Origin: UMGS172 sp045648145
GTDB lineage: Bacteria; Bacillota; Clostridia; Oscillospirales; Acutalibacteraceae
Assembly (NCBI GenBank): GCA_045648145.1
Contig: JAZRNK010000080.1
Location: 1 to 41,434, forward strand
Length of the DNA stretch: 41,434 bases
Direction: 5' to 3'
Made by a program: the position numbers and the translations under genes. Shown here piece after piece: positions 1 through 9,522 of the stretch; positions within the stretch are counted from its first letter, which is position 1; each line of letters opens with the position of its first letter. The notes under the pieces are model-generated. The model had not been told where the DNA came from. It searched no databases and was given only the letters and a program-made list of their open reading frames with translations.

Positions 1-785
1 TGGTCGTCGTCACACAGCACAACCTCATTTTTATCTATGTTTTTACTGAAGACGTACATTGGTTTGCCAAGCGCTATACCCAGTCCCTTTCGTTGTCCTA
101 CAGTATATTTTATAATTCCTTCGTGTTTGCCTAAAATATTACCCGATTTATCAACAAAATTGCCGCATTTTTGAGGTTTTTTGCTGAAATTTGCAATTAT
201 ATCGACATAATTTCCGTCCGGTACGAAGCATATATCCTGACTATCGTGCTTTTCGGCAGTAACCATTCCTAATTCTGTGGCAATTTCCCTAATTTCTTTT
301 TTCGAATAAGAGCCTAGCGGAAATCTAATATGCGATAGTTGTTCAGAGGTAAGATTGTATAGGAAATAAGATTGGTCTTTTAGGTGGTTGTCGGCCTTTT
401 TAAGTAAATATCTGCCGTTTTCAAACACAACCTTGGCATAGTGGCCGGTTACAAGCAGGTCACATCCTAACTTGTCAGCCTTTTCCATAAGCAGACCGAA
501 TTTCATACATTTATTACAGATAACACAGGGGTTAGGTGTAAGCCCGTCTTCGTATGCTTTTACAAAAGGCTTTATTACAAGGTTTTCAAAGTCGTTTTGC
601 ATATCAAAGCAATGAAAATCGATGTTCAGACGGTCGGCTACGGCTTTTGCATCTAAAACGCTTTGCTCGTTACCGTTTAAAAGCTGCATTGTTGCGCCGA
701 TACATTCATGTCCCTCTTGCAACATAAGATGTGCGGCTACAGACGAATCAACACCGCCACTCATTGCTACGAGTATTTTACTCAT
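1..785 (-). CDS. mnmA: tRNA-specific 2-thiouridylase MnmA (3' end outside window)
   Basis: MnmA activates U34 of Lys, Glu and Gln tRNAs with ATP and inserts sulfur to give 2-thiouridine. About 261 residues are present of a family that is usually near 360, so the C-terminal beta-barrel is cut by the window edge. Visible are the N-terminal PP-loop SGGVDSS (residues 9-15), the NPCVIC segment whose C90 aligns with the first catalytic cysteine, and DSQDICF, whose C186 aligns with the second. The start is the ATG at 785, which overlaps the nadA stop as ATGA, so the two genes are probably translationally coupled. Family assignment is secure; only the missing tail is unknown. Confidence 0.95.
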   Translation of the reverse strand, partial: MSKILVAMSGGVDSSVAAHLMLQEGHECIGATMQLLNGNEQSVLDAKAVADRLNIDFHCFDMQNDFENLVIKPFVKAYEDGLTPNPCVICNKCMKFGLLMEKADKLGCDLLVTGHYAKVVFENGRYLLKKADNHLKDQSYFLYNLTSEQLSHIRFPLGSYSKKEIREIATELGMVTAEKHDSQDICFVPDGNYVDIIANFSKKPQKCGNFVDKSGNILGKHEGIIKYTVGQRKGLGIALGKPMYVFSKNIDKNEVVLCDDD

Positions 786-1702
786 AGGCTACCAAGCCTC
801 AGCATTTCGTCAATACTTTTCTTGGCCTTAACTCTTGTGTCTTCGTCAAGAATAATTTCTTCACCTGAAATGCCGAGCAGACAATTCAACAAATCGGGCA
901 GAGTGGTAAGCTTCATATCCTGACAAATGAGTGACTTTGACAAAGGATAAAAGGTTTTGTCCTTACAATTATATTGTAAATATTCCGCAATGCTATTTTC
1001 GGTGCCGATAATAAATTCTGTTGCATTACTTTTTTCAGCATAGTCAATAATAGCAGTGGTGCTACCGACAAAATCGGCATGCTTTACGACTTCTGCTTTA
1101 CATTCGGGGTGCACAAGCAGCTTTGCATTTTTATGTGCAGCTTTCGCTTTAAACACATCTTCTTCGGTAACCGATGCATGATAAGGACAGCCACCGTTAA
1201 CAAGAATTATATTCTTTTCAGGAAGCTTACTTGCAATATAGCTACCTAAATTAACATCGGGGATGAAAATAATATCCTTTTGGGGCAGGTTGGCCACGAT
1301 TTTAAGAGCCGAAGCCGAGGTGACACAAACGTCACATACCGTTTTAAGCTCTGCGGTTGTATTTATATATGCAACCACACAGCTATCAGGATATTTTTGC
1401 TTTAATTCCAAAATATATTCCTTGCTTATCTGCTCTGCCATAGGACAACCGGCATCAGGAGAGGGGAGCAGCACCTTCTTTTCGGGCGAAAGGATTTTAA
1501 CCGTTTCTGCCATAAAGCGTACACCGCACATTATAACGGTTTTTTTACTTTGCTTTGCGGCTTCAATACTAAGTCCGAAGGAGTCGCCTAAAAAATCTGC
1601 AACTTCAACAATCTCTTTGGCTTGATAGGCGTGTGCTAATATACAAATATCCTGTTCTTTTTTTATGCGCAGGATTTCATCTTGCATTTCTCTTACTGTC
1701 AC
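782..1702 (-). CDS. nadA: quinolinate synthase A
   Basis: NadA condenses iminoaspartate with dihydroxyacetone phosphate to give quinolinate, the precursor of NAD, using a [4Fe-4S] cluster. The 306-residue length fits the short class. Cysteines at about 59 (MCGVRFMAET), 172 (GGCPYH) and 260 (SLICQDM) sit where the three cluster ligands are expected, and the HPEC and GTEN motifs of the family are present. The start is a GTG at 1702 with an AAAGGA Shine-Dalgarno eight to ten bases upstream. It lies directly upstream of mnmA. The usual partners nadB and nadC are not in the window, so the pathway must be completed elsewhere. A promoter with repeats lies just upstream. Confidence 0.95.
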   Translation of the reverse strand: MTVREMQDEILRIKKEQDICILAHAYQAKEIVEVADFLGDSFGLSIEAAKQSKKTVIMCGVRFMAETVKILSPEKKVLLPSPDAGCPMAEQISKEYILELKQKYPDSCVVAYINTTAELKTVCDVCVTSASALKIVANLPQKDIIFIPDVNLGSYIASKLPEKNIILVNGGCPYHASVTEEDVFKAKAAHKNAKLLVHPECKAEVVKHADFVGSTTAIIDYAEKSNATEFIIGTENSIAEYLQYNCKDKTFYPLSKSLICQDMKLTTLPDLLNCLLGISGEEIILDEDTRVKAKKSIDEMLRLGSL

Positions 1703-1747
1703 TTAAAACATCCTTTCAACAGTACCATTTTTTACGACAAATGATAA

Positions 1748-1783
1748 TACATTTACTAACACATTATAACAACTACATTTACT
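1748..1783. repeat. 10-bp direct repeat flanking the nadA -10
   Basis: TACATTTACT occurs exactly at 1748-1757 and 1774-1783, 26 bp apart, one copy downstream of and one upstream of the nadA -10. The placement suits a repressor operator. An NAD-responsive regulator such as NiaR would be a natural candidate, but that is inference. Confidence 0.6.
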
Positions 1784-1791
1784 TATGTAAA
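1763..1791 (-). promoter_or_regulatory. sigma-A promoter of nadA-mnmA
   Basis: On the minus strand a TTTACA -35 (1786-1791) is separated by 17 bp from a perfect TATAAT -10 (1763-1768), about 60 bp before the nadA GTG. A TTTAC-N4-GTAAA inverted repeat (1778-1791) covers the -35. Promoter by pattern only. Confidence 0.7.
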
Positions 1792-1828
1792 GTGATAAAA
1801 ATTCTTGAAAAATTTTTATTTAAAGCTA

Positions 1829-1857
1829 TTGACATATTTTGCCTATAGGTGTATAAT
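1829..1857 (+). promoter_or_regulatory. consensus sigma-A promoter of rpoBC
   Basis: TTGACA (1829-1834), a 17-bp spacer and TATAAT (1852-1857) match the sigma-A consensus exactly. The predicted start near 1864 leaves an untranslated leader of about 130 nt before rpoB. The only structure I see in it is a weak hairpin around 1941-1955. Confidence 0.85.
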
Positions 1858-1992
1858 CTTATACTGCTTAATCATGGGTTCATATGCACCTTACGAGCTT
1901 TTCGGGTGGTGTTTATGCTCAAAAATGCCCATTATTTTGCACAGAAATTTTGTGTTGGTTGCTTTAATTTATATAAGGAGTGATTAAAGCCT

Positions 1993-4900
1993 ATGGCTCA
2001 GACGGTTAAGGTAAAACCTGTTAAATTCGGTAAGAATGAAAGAATGACTTTCTCTAAGATTAGCGAAGTTATCGACATGCCTAATCTTATTGAAATTCAG
2101 AAGGATTCTTACGCGTGGTTTCTCAACCAAGGCCTGAAGGAAGTTTTTGAAGACATGTCGTCAATTACCGACTATACCGGTAATCTTGTACTTGACTTTA
2201 TCGACTACCGCCTTGATGACAAACCTAAGTACACCGTTACAGAGTGTAAGGAAAGAGATGCAACATATGCTGCACCTTTAAGAGTTCTCGCACGTCTGCA
2301 AAATATGGAAACGGGAGAAATTAAGGAAAATGAAGTTTTCCTTGGTGATTTCCCGCTGATGACCGAGTCGGGCACCTTTGTTATTAACGGTGCCGAACGT
2401 GTAGTTGTTTCACAGCTTGTTCGTTCTCCCGGTGTATATTATGATTATGAAATTGATAAGTCAGGAAGAAAGTTGTTCAGCTCAACCGTTATTCCTAACC
2501 GCGGCGCTTGGCTTGAGTATGAAACTGCTCAGGACGGTTCGTTGTACGTTCGTATAGATAAAAACCGTAAGCTTCCGCTTTCAACCTTTGTACGTGCACT
2601 TGGAATTCAGACCAATTTTGAAATAAATGAACTTCTCGGTGAGGACGAGCGTATGACCGCTACCTTCGAGAAGGATACCACTGCCGACACAGATTCTGCG
2701 CTTATAGAAGTTTATAAAAAGCTTCGTCCCGGCGAGCCTGCTACCGTTGACGGTGCACAGTCTCATTTGGAACAGCTTTTCTTTGACGACCGCCGTTACG
2801 ATTTGTCACGTGTCGGACGTTTTAAATACAACAAAAAGCTCGCCATCGCTTCTCGTATTGTGGGCAAGGTTCTTGCTCGTCCCGTTGCTGATCCGCTTAC
2901 CGGTGAAATTATTGCCGATGCAGGTGATACCATAAGTCGTGAAAAGGCACGTGAAATTGAGAATAAGGGTGTAAACGAGGTTTACCTTGACGTTCTCGAA
3001 AACGAGGTTGATCGTGTAGAGGTTAAGGTTTTGTCAAACGGTATGGTTGACATTAAAAACTTTGTTACCTTTAATATTAGCGACCTTCCTATTAAAGAGA
3101 ATGTTGTTTTCAGCGTATTGAAGGACATTTTGGAGAATAACGAGGGAGAAGAGGCTATCCGTCAGGCTATTGAGGATAACCTTGATGCTCTTTGTCCTAA
3201 GCATATTACCATTGAGGATATTCTTGCTTCTGTAAACTATTTCCTCAACCTGCCCCACGGCGTAGGTGCTACCGATGATATTGACCATCTCGGTAACCGT
3301 CGTATCCGTTGCGTAGGTGAGCTGTTACAGAACCAGTTCCGTATTGGTTTCTCGAGAATGGAGCGTGTTATCCGTGAAAAGATGACTCTTCAGGCTCAGG
3401 ATATGGATTCTATTACTCCTCAGACACTTATTAATATTCGTCCTGTTGTTGCAGCTATTAAGGAGTTCTTCGGTTCTTCTCCGTTGTCACAGTTTATGGA
3501 CCAGACTAACCCCTTGTCCGAGCTTACTCATAAGCGTCGTTTGTCAGCTCTCGGTCCCGGCGGTCTTTCTCGTGACCGTGCAGGATTTGAGGTTCGAGAC
3601 GTTCATTATAGCCATTACGGACGTATGTGTCCTATTGAGACTCCTGAAGGTCCGAACATCGGTCTTATTTCTTATCTTGCTACCTTTGCAAAGATTAATG
3701 AGTACGGATTTATCGAGGCACCCTTCCGCCGAGTAGATAAGTCTACCGGCCGTGTTCTTGATGAGGTTGTTTATATGACCGCTGATGAAGAAGACGAGTT
3801 TATCGTTGCTCAGGCTAACGAGCCGTTGGATGCAGAGGGTCATTTCGTAAACGAGCGTGTAAATGCACGTCAGCGTGACCAGTTCCTTGAAACAAGCGGT
3901 GTAAACATCGACTTTATGGACGTTTCACCTAAGATGGTTGTTTCGGTTGCTACTGCTATGATTCCGTTCCTTGAGAATGACGATACTAACCGAGCCTTGA
4001 TGGGTTCGAACATGCAGAAGCAGGCTGTTCCGCTTCTTAAAACCGAGAATCCCATTGTTGGTACCGGTATGGAATACAAAGCCGCTATTGACTCGGGTGT
4101 TGTTGTACTTGCAAAGCGCGCAGGTACTGTTGTTGCTGCAAGTGCCGATAAGATTAAGATAAAGGCAGAAAACGGCGAGATTGATGAGTACGAGCTTATC
4201 AAGTTCTTGCGTACTAACCACGGCACCTGTATTAACCAGAAACCTATTGTTGCTGTTGGACAGAAGATTGAAAAGGGCGAGGTTATTGCCGACGGCCCTG
4301 CAACCTCTAACGGTGAGGTTTCACTTGGTAAGAATGCTCTTATCGGATTTATGACCTGGGAAGGCTATAACTACGAGGACGCTGTTCTTATTAACCAGAA
4401 GCTTGTTCGTGAGGATATGTATACCTCTATTCATATTGAAGAGTATGATATCGAGGCAAGAGATACCAAGCTTGGACCGGAGGAAATCACCCGTGATATT
4501 CCTAATGTCGGTGAGGACGCTCTTAAGGACCTTGACGAGCGCGGAATTATCCGTATCGGTGCAGAGGTTCGTGCCGGTGATATTCTTGTAGGTAAGGTAA
4601 CACCCAAGGGTGAAACCGAGCTTACCGCTGAAGAAAGACTTCTCCGTGCTATTTTCGGTGAAAAGGCAAGAGAGGTTAGAGACACTTCACTTCGCGTTCC
4701 GCACGGTGAGTACGGTACGATTGTTGACGTTAAGGTGTTCGACCGTTCCAACTGTTCGGAGCTTAACCCCGGTGTAAACCTTGTTGTTCGTTGCTACATC
4801 GCACAGAAGCGTAAGATTTCTGTTGGTGATAAGATGGCTGGACGTCATGGTAATAAGGGTGTTGTTTCGAGAATTTTGCCGAGCGAGGATATGCCGTTCT

Positions 4901-5712
4901 TACCAGATGGTACTCCGCTTGATATTGTTCTTAATCCGTTGGGCGTTCCTTCCCGTATGAACATCGGTCAGGTACTTGAAGTGCATTTGGGCTATGCTGC
5001 CAAGGCTCTTGGCTGGAAGGTCTGCACACCTGTATTTGACGGTGCACACGAAGCTGACATCAGAGCTTTGCTTGGCGAAGCAGGTATCAGCGAAGACGGT
5101 AAGGTACAGCTTTATGACGGACGTACAGGTGAGCCGTTTGATAACCGCGTAACCGTTGGTTATATGTATTATCTTAAATTGCATCACCTTGTTGATGATA
5201 AGATTCATGCCCGTTCGACCGGTCCTTACTCATTGGTTACCCAGCAGCCTCTCGGCGGTAAGGCACAGTTCGGTGGACAGCGTTTCGGTGAAATGGAAGT
5301 TTGGGCTTTGGAGGCTTACGGTGCCGCATACACCTTGCAGGAAATTCTTACCGTTAAGTCTGATGACGTTGTCGGTCGTGTTAAGACCTACGAGTCGATT
5401 GTTAAGGGCCAGAACGTTCCCAAGCCCGGCGTACCTGAGTCGTTTAAGGTTCTTATTAAAGAACTTCAGTCTTTGGGTCTTGACATTAAGGTTCTTGACG
5501 CAGAGAATAACGAAATAGACCTTAAGCAGACCTTTGATGATGACGACGATTTAGGTTTCACTCCTGCAGTAGCTAATGAAACAGGCTTTGAGGAGCAGAC
5601 CGTTGCCGACAATCTTGAGGGTTACGGACTTGAGGATGAAAATGGAGAAGCCATCGTTGAAGAGTCGGAAGACTTGTATGACGGTGATTACTCTGATGAA
5701 AATAATGACTGA
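1993..5712 (+). CDS. rpoB: DNA-directed RNA polymerase subunit beta
   Basis: The beta subunit forms one side of the RNA polymerase active-site cleft and binds rifampicin. The 1239 residues are typical for Clostridia. The protrusion, lobe, fork, flap and hybrid-binding regions are continuous. The rifampicin region begins at G494; residues equivalent to E. coli Q513, D516, H526 and S531 (here Q500, D503, H513 and S518) are all wild type, so no resistance substitution is seen. P497 replaces the E. coli Q510. The last 60 or so residues are very acidic, including a run of five aspartates. The ATG follows AAGGAG by about 12 bases. It precedes rpoC by 18 bp. Unusually, rplJ-rplL are not upstream; nadA diverges instead. 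Confidence 0.99.
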   Translation: MAQTVKVKPVKFGKNERMTFSKISEVIDMPNLIEIQKDSYAWFLNQGLKEVFEDMSSITDYTGNLVLDFIDYRLDDKPKYTVTECKERDATYAAPLRVLARLQNMETGEIKENEVFLGDFPLMTESGTFVINGAERVVVSQLVRSPGVYYDYEIDKSGRKLFSSTVIPNRGAWLEYETAQDGSLYVRIDKNRKLPLSTFVRALGIQTNFEINELLGEDERMTATFEKDTTADTDSALIEVYKKLRPGEPATVDGAQSHLEQLFFDDRRYDLSRVGRFKYNKKLAIASRIVGKVLARPVADPLTGEIIADAGDTISREKAREIENKGVNEVYLDVLENEVDRVEVKVLSNGMVDIKNFVTFNISDLPIKENVVFSVLKDILENNEGEEAIRQAIEDNLDALCPKHITIEDILASVNYFLNLPHGVGATDDIDHLGNRRIRCVGELLQNQFRIGFSRMERVIREKMTLQAQDMDSITPQTLINIRPVVAAIKEFFGSSPLSQFMDQTNPLSELTHKRRLSALGPGGLSRDRAGFEVRDVHYSHYGRMCPIETPEGPNIGLISYLATFAKINEYGFIEAPFRRVDKSTGRVLDEVVYMTADEEDEFIVAQANEPLDAEGHFVNERVNARQRDQFLETSGVNIDFMDVSPKMVVSVATAMIPFLENDDTNRALMGSNMQKQAVPLLKTENPIVGTGMEYKAAIDSGVVVLAKRAGTVVAASADKIKIKAENGEIDEYELIKFLRTNHGTCINQKPIVAVGQKIEKGEVIADGPATSNGEVSLGKNALIGFMTWEGYNYEDAVLINQKLVREDMYTSIHIEEYDIEARDTKLGPEEITRDIPNVGEDALKDLDERGIIRIGAEVRAGDILVGKVTPKGETELTAEERLLRAIFGEKAREVRDTSLRVPHGEYGTIVDVKVFDRSNCSELNPGVNLVVRCYIAQKRKISVGDKMAGRHGNKGVVSRILPSEDMPFLPDGTPLDIVLNPLGVPSRMNIGQVLEVHLGYAAKALGWKVCTPVFDGAHEADIRALLGEAGISEDGKVQLYDGRTGEPFDNRVTVGYMYYLKLHHLVDDKIHARSTGPYSLVTQQPLGGKAQFGGQRFGEMEVWALEAYGAAYTLQEILTVKSDDVVGRVKTYESIVKGQNVPKPGVPESFKVLIKELQSLGLDIKVLDAENNEIDLKQTFDDDDDLGFTPAVANETGFEEQTVADNLEGYGLEDENGEAIVEESEDLYDGDYSDENND

Positions 5713-5730
5713 TAAAGGAGATTAAAGCAG

Positions 5731-8700
5731 ATGGAAAATATTGATTTTGAATCTATAAAAATTGGTCTTGCTTCTCCTGAACAGATAAGAAGCTGGTCAC
5801 ACGGTGAAGTTAAGAAACCGGAAACCATTAACTACAGAACATTAAAGCCCGAGCGTGACGGTCTTTTCTGTGAACGCATTTTCGGACCCCAGAAGGACTG
5901 GGAATGTCATTGCGGAAAGTATAAGAGAATTCGCTACAAGGGCAAGATATGTGACCGTTGCGGTGTTGAAGTTACCCGTGCAAAAGTAAGACGTGAGCGT
6001 ATGGGTACCATTGAGCTCGCAGCTCCTGTGTCACACATTTGGTACTACAAGACAATTCCTTCAAGAATGGGACTTGTACTTGATGTTTCGCCTCGTCTTT
6101 TAGAGCAGGTGCTCTATTTCTCACAGTATATTGTTATTGATCCGGGCAGCACTCCGTTGCAGAAAAAGCAGTTGTTGAGTGAGACTCAGTATAACGATAT
6201 GCGTGAAAAGTATGAGGACGATTTCCGCGCTGGTATGGGTGCTGAGGCAATTAAAGAGCTTCTTTGTGAGATTGACGTTGAGCAAACCTGCAAAGAGCTT
6301 GCTGAAGAGCTTCAGGATGCTACCGGTCAGAAGAGAGTCAGACTTTTAAAGCGCATTGAGGTTATGGAAGCCTTCAGACAGTCAGGCAACCGTCCTGAAT
6401 GGATGATTTTGGATGTTATTCCGGTTATTCCGCCCGATTTGCGCCCGATGGTACAGCTTGACGGTGGACGTTTTGCAACCTCCGACCTCAATGACCTTTA
6501 CCGCCGTGTTATTAACCGTAACAACCGTCTTAAGAGACTTCTTGAGCTCGGTGCTCCCGATATTATTGTCCGTAACGAAAAGAGAATGTTGCAGGAGGCA
6601 GTTGATGCACTTATTGACAACGGCCGTCGCGGCAAGGCAGTTACCGGTCCTAACAACCGTGCCTTAAAATCTCTTTCCGATATGCTTAAAGGTAAGCAGG
6701 GACGTTTCCGTCAGAACCTTCTCGGTAAGCGTGTTGACTATTCGGGACGTTCGGTTATCGTTGTAGGACCCGAGCTTAAAATGTATCAGTGCGGTCTTCC
6801 TAAAGAGATGGCTATTGAGTTGTTTAAGCCCTTTATTATGAAGCGTCTTGCTGAAACAGGTGTTGTTTCTAACGTAAAGACTGCTCGTAAGATGGTAGAA
6901 CGCGCAGGTACAGAGGTTTGGGATGCACTTGAAACCGTTATTAAGGACCATCCGGTACTTCTTAACCGTGCTCCTACACTTCATAGACTTGGTATTCAGG
7001 CTTTTGAGCCCGTTCTTGTTGAAGGTCGTGCATTAAAGCTTCATCCGCTTGTATGTACCGCATACAACGCTGACTTTGACGGTGACCAGATGGCTGTTCA
7101 CGTTCCGCTTTCAGCAGAAGCTCAGGCAGAGGCAAGATTCTTAATGCTTGCCGCTAACAACCTTCTTAAGCCGTCAGACGGTAAGCCGGTTACCGTTCCT
7201 ACACAGGATATGGTTCTCGGTTCTTACTACCTTACCATTGTTAAACCTGAAGAGCCGGGTGCTAATAAGGTTTTCCGTGATAAAGACGAAGCCATTATGG
7301 CTTATAACGACGGTGTTGTAGGTCTTCATGCTCCTATCCGTGTCCGTATGGAGAAGGATGGCGAGAGCGGACTTACTTGGTGTACCGTAGGTTTCATTAT
7401 ATTTAACGAATCTATTCCGCAGGAGCTCGGTTTTGTAGACCGCAGTATTCCAGCAAATAAGTTTAAGCTTGAAGTCTGCTTCAGTCCCAAAGACGAAAAG
7501 GCATTGCAGATTACAAGTGGTGACGATATTAATAACTTCAAGGTTGGCAAAAAGCAGCTTGGTCAGATAATTGACCGTTGCATTATGCATTACGGCACCT
7601 CTGAAACAGCTATTGTTCTTGATAATATCAAGGCAACCGGCTTCAAGTATTCTACTAAGGGTGCTATCACCGTTGCTGTTTCGGACGCTATCATTCCTCC
7701 TCAGAAGAAGGAAATTATTACTGCTGCCGAAGCTAAGATCGATGAAGTTAAGAAAATGTACAGAAGAGGCTTCCTTACCAATAATGAGCGTCTTTCTATG
7801 GTTATTAAAATCTGGAATGACGCTACCGATGAGATAGCTGATGCTCTTAAAGGAAACCTCGATGAATTTAACCCGATATTCATGATGGCTGACTCCGGCG
7901 CCCGTGGTTCTATGAGCCAGATTAAACAGCTTGCCGGTATGCGTGGTCTTATTTCTAATACTTCGGGTGCGGTTATCGAAATTCCGATTCGTGCTAACTA
8001 CCGTGAAGGTCTTAACGTTCTTGAATACTTTATTTCTTCTCGTGGTGCACGTAAAGGTCTTGCAGATACCGCTCTTAGAACGGCTGACTCCGGTTATCTT
8101 ACTCGAAGAATGGTTGACGTTTCTCAAGATGTTATTGTTCGCGAGGATGATTGTGGAACCAGCGAAGGACTTAAGGTTAGCGCCATTATGGAAGGCAATC
8201 AGGCTATTGAAAAGCTTGAGGATCGTCTTGTTGGAAGATATTTGCTTGACAATGTTGTCGATGAAACAACAGGTGAGGTCATCGTTGACAATGAGCATAT
8301 GATGACCGAGGCAGATGCCAAAAGAATTATTTCTGCAGGTATTACTACTGTTGATATCCGTTCAATTCTTTGCTGTCGTTCAAAACACGGCGTATGTAAG
8401 AAGTGTTACGGCTCCAACCTTGCAACAGGCTTGCCTGTAACGGTTGGTGAAGCAGTTGGTATTATTGCTGCTCAGTCTATCGGTGAACCCGGTACTCAGC
8501 TTACCATGCGTACTTTCCATACCGGTGGTATTGCAAGTACTGAGGATATTACTCAGGGTCTTCCCCGTGTTGAAGAGTTGTTTGAGGCAAGAAGACCGAA
8601 GCATAGCGCAATTATTTCCGAAATTGCCGGTAAGGCTACCATTACTGAAGATAAGAAAACCAGAGTGGTTATCGTTACCGATGAGGAAAATGCTGACGAG

Positions 8701-9357
8701 CGCAAGTACAGTATCCCGTTCGGTTACCGTATCAGCGTTGCAAACGGCGATTTGGTAGCTAAAGGCCAGCCTATTACTGAAGGTTCGATCGTTCCTTCCG
8801 ATATTCTTGAGGTTAACGGCCCCGGTGCTGTTGAAGAGTATATCATTAAGGAAATTCAGAACGCTTATCGTTCACAGGGTGTTGATATCAATGATAAACA
8901 CATTGAGGTTATCATCCGTCAGATGATGCGTAAGTTTAAGATTACCGATGCAGGTAGCACCAGCTTCATTCCGAACACTATGGTTGACCGTGGTGAAGTA
9001 TATGAGGCAAACGATGCTATTCAGGCACGTATTGATGCAGGAGAAGAAGGTTTGTCACTTGCAACCTATGAGCCGACATTGCTCGGTATTACCAAGGCTT
9101 CACTTGCTACTGAGTCGTTCCTTTCAGCCGCATCTTTCCAGGAGACTACACGTGTCCTCACCGATGCTGCTATTAAGGGTAAGATTGACCCGTTGTTTGG
9201 TCTTAAAGAAAACGTTATTATTGGTAAGCTTGTTCCTGCCGGTACCGGTATGAAGTGCTATCATACAGATGACGACGTTTTAACCGATGATGTTGCCTTT
9301 GAAACTGAGACTTTTGAGGCTGAGGCTAACGAAGAGGTCACAGTGGCTGCAGAGTAA
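5731..9357 (+). CDS. rpoC: DNA-directed RNA polymerase subunit beta'
   Basis: The beta' subunit carries the catalytic magnesium of RNA polymerase. The 1208 residues include the N-terminal zinc ribbon (CHCG and CDRCG, near residues 59-80), the catalytic NADFDGD with Asp448, Asp450 and Asp452, the trigger-loop/bridge region around MADSGARGS, and the second zinc site CCRSKHGVCKKC. The C-terminal end is acidic like that of the adjacent rpoB product. The start has AAGGAG in the 18-bp gap after rpoB, with which it forms one operon. No clear terminator follows it; a new promoter for rpsL starts 34 bp later, so some read-through into the str operon is likely. Confidence 0.99.
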   Translation: MENIDFESIKIGLASPEQIRSWSHGEVKKPETINYRTLKPERDGLFCERIFGPQKDWECHCGKYKRIRYKGKICDRCGVEVTRAKVRRERMGTIELAAPVSHIWYYKTIPSRMGLVLDVSPRLLEQVLYFSQYIVIDPGSTPLQKKQLLSETQYNDMREKYEDDFRAGMGAEAIKELLCEIDVEQTCKELAEELQDATGQKRVRLLKRIEVMEAFRQSGNRPEWMILDVIPVIPPDLRPMVQLDGGRFATSDLNDLYRRVINRNNRLKRLLELGAPDIIVRNEKRMLQEAVDALIDNGRRGKAVTGPNNRALKSLSDMLKGKQGRFRQNLLGKRVDYSGRSVIVVGPELKMYQCGLPKEMAIELFKPFIMKRLAETGVVSNVKTARKMVERAGTEVWDALETVIKDHPVLLNRAPTLHRLGIQAFEPVLVEGRALKLHPLVCTAYNADFDGDQMAVHVPLSAEAQAEARFLMLAANNLLKPSDGKPVTVPTQDMVLGSYYLTIVKPEEPGANKVFRDKDEAIMAYNDGVVGLHAPIRVRMEKDGESGLTWCTVGFIIFNESIPQELGFVDRSIPANKFKLEVCFSPKDEKALQITSGDDINNFKVGKKQLGQIIDRCIMHYGTSETAIVLDNIKATGFKYSTKGAITVAVSDAIIPPQKKEIITAAEAKIDEVKKMYRRGFLTNNERLSMVIKIWNDATDEIADALKGNLDEFNPIFMMADSGARGSMSQIKQLAGMRGLISNTSGAVIEIPIRANYREGLNVLEYFISSRGARKGLADTALRTADSGYLTRRMVDVSQDVIVREDDCGTSEGLKVSAIMEGNQAIEKLEDRLVGRYLLDNVVDETTGEVIVDNEHMMTEADAKRIISAGITTVDIRSILCCRSKHGVCKKCYGSNLATGLPVTVGEAVGIIAAQSIGEPGTQLTMRTFHTGGIASTEDITQGLPRVEELFEARRPKHSAIISEIAGKATITEDKKTRVVIVTDEENADERKYSIPFGYRISVANGDLVAKGQPITEGSIVPSDILEVNGPGAVEEYIIKEIQNAYRSQGVDINDKHIEVIIRQMMRKFKITDAGSTSFIPNTMVDRGEVYEANDAIQARIDAGEEGLSLATYEPTLLGITKASLATESFLSAASFQETTRVLTDAAIKGKIDPLFGLKENVIIGKLVPAGTGMKCYHTDDDVLTDDVAFETETFEAEANEEVTVAAE

Positions 9358-9390
9358 TATCAATAATTACAAGATTTTTGTTAAAAATAC

Positions 9391-9420
9391 TTGACAAGAT
9401 ACACGTGTTAGTGTTAAAAT
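9391..9420 (+). promoter_or_regulatory. promoter of the rpsL-rpsG-fusA operon
   Basis: TTGACA (9391-9396), then TAAAAT (9415-9420) after 18 bp, or TTAAAA one base earlier with a 17-bp spacer. It lies between rpoC and rpsL and gives a leader of about 95 nt containing two hairpins. Confidence 0.75.
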
Positions 9421-9428
9421 CTTGTACT

Positions 9429-9448
9429 GTGTGGGATCTTGCCCACAC
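9429..9448 (+). promoter_or_regulatory. hairpin 1 in the rpsL leader
   Basis: GTGTGGG (9429-9435) pairs perfectly with CCCACAC (9442-9448) across a 6-nt loop, right at the expected 5' end of the rpsL transcript. It could stabilise the mRNA or be part of a ribosomal-protein leader. Confidence 0.55.
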
Positions 9449-9465
9449 GACGAAAAGCATATATT

Positions 9466-9506
9466 ACGCAGGCAGAGTAATTCTGCCTGCGTCGTATACA
9501 TTTTTT
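9466..9506 (+). promoter_or_regulatory. hairpin 2 in the rpsL leader, terminator-like
   Basis: A perfect 11-bp stem (9466-9476 with 9482-9492) and a 5-nt loop are followed 8 nt later by a run of six T (9501-9506), directly before the rpsL ribosome binding site. The gap before the T run argues against an efficient intrinsic terminator; a regulated or partial attenuator is possible. Confidence 0.55.
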
Positions 9507-9522
9507 GATTAGGAGGTGTAAT

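Noticed and set aside
3466..3560. Rifampicin-resistance change in rpoB
   Set aside because: Residues at the main resistance positions (Q500, D503, H513, S518) are wild type; the proline at 497 looks like lineage variation.
7174..8298. 374-codon ORF on the minus strand opposite rpoC
   Set aside because: It is fully antisense to a conserved part of rpoC, has no ribosome binding site and no recognisable protein features; long open frames arise opposite genes with biased codon use.
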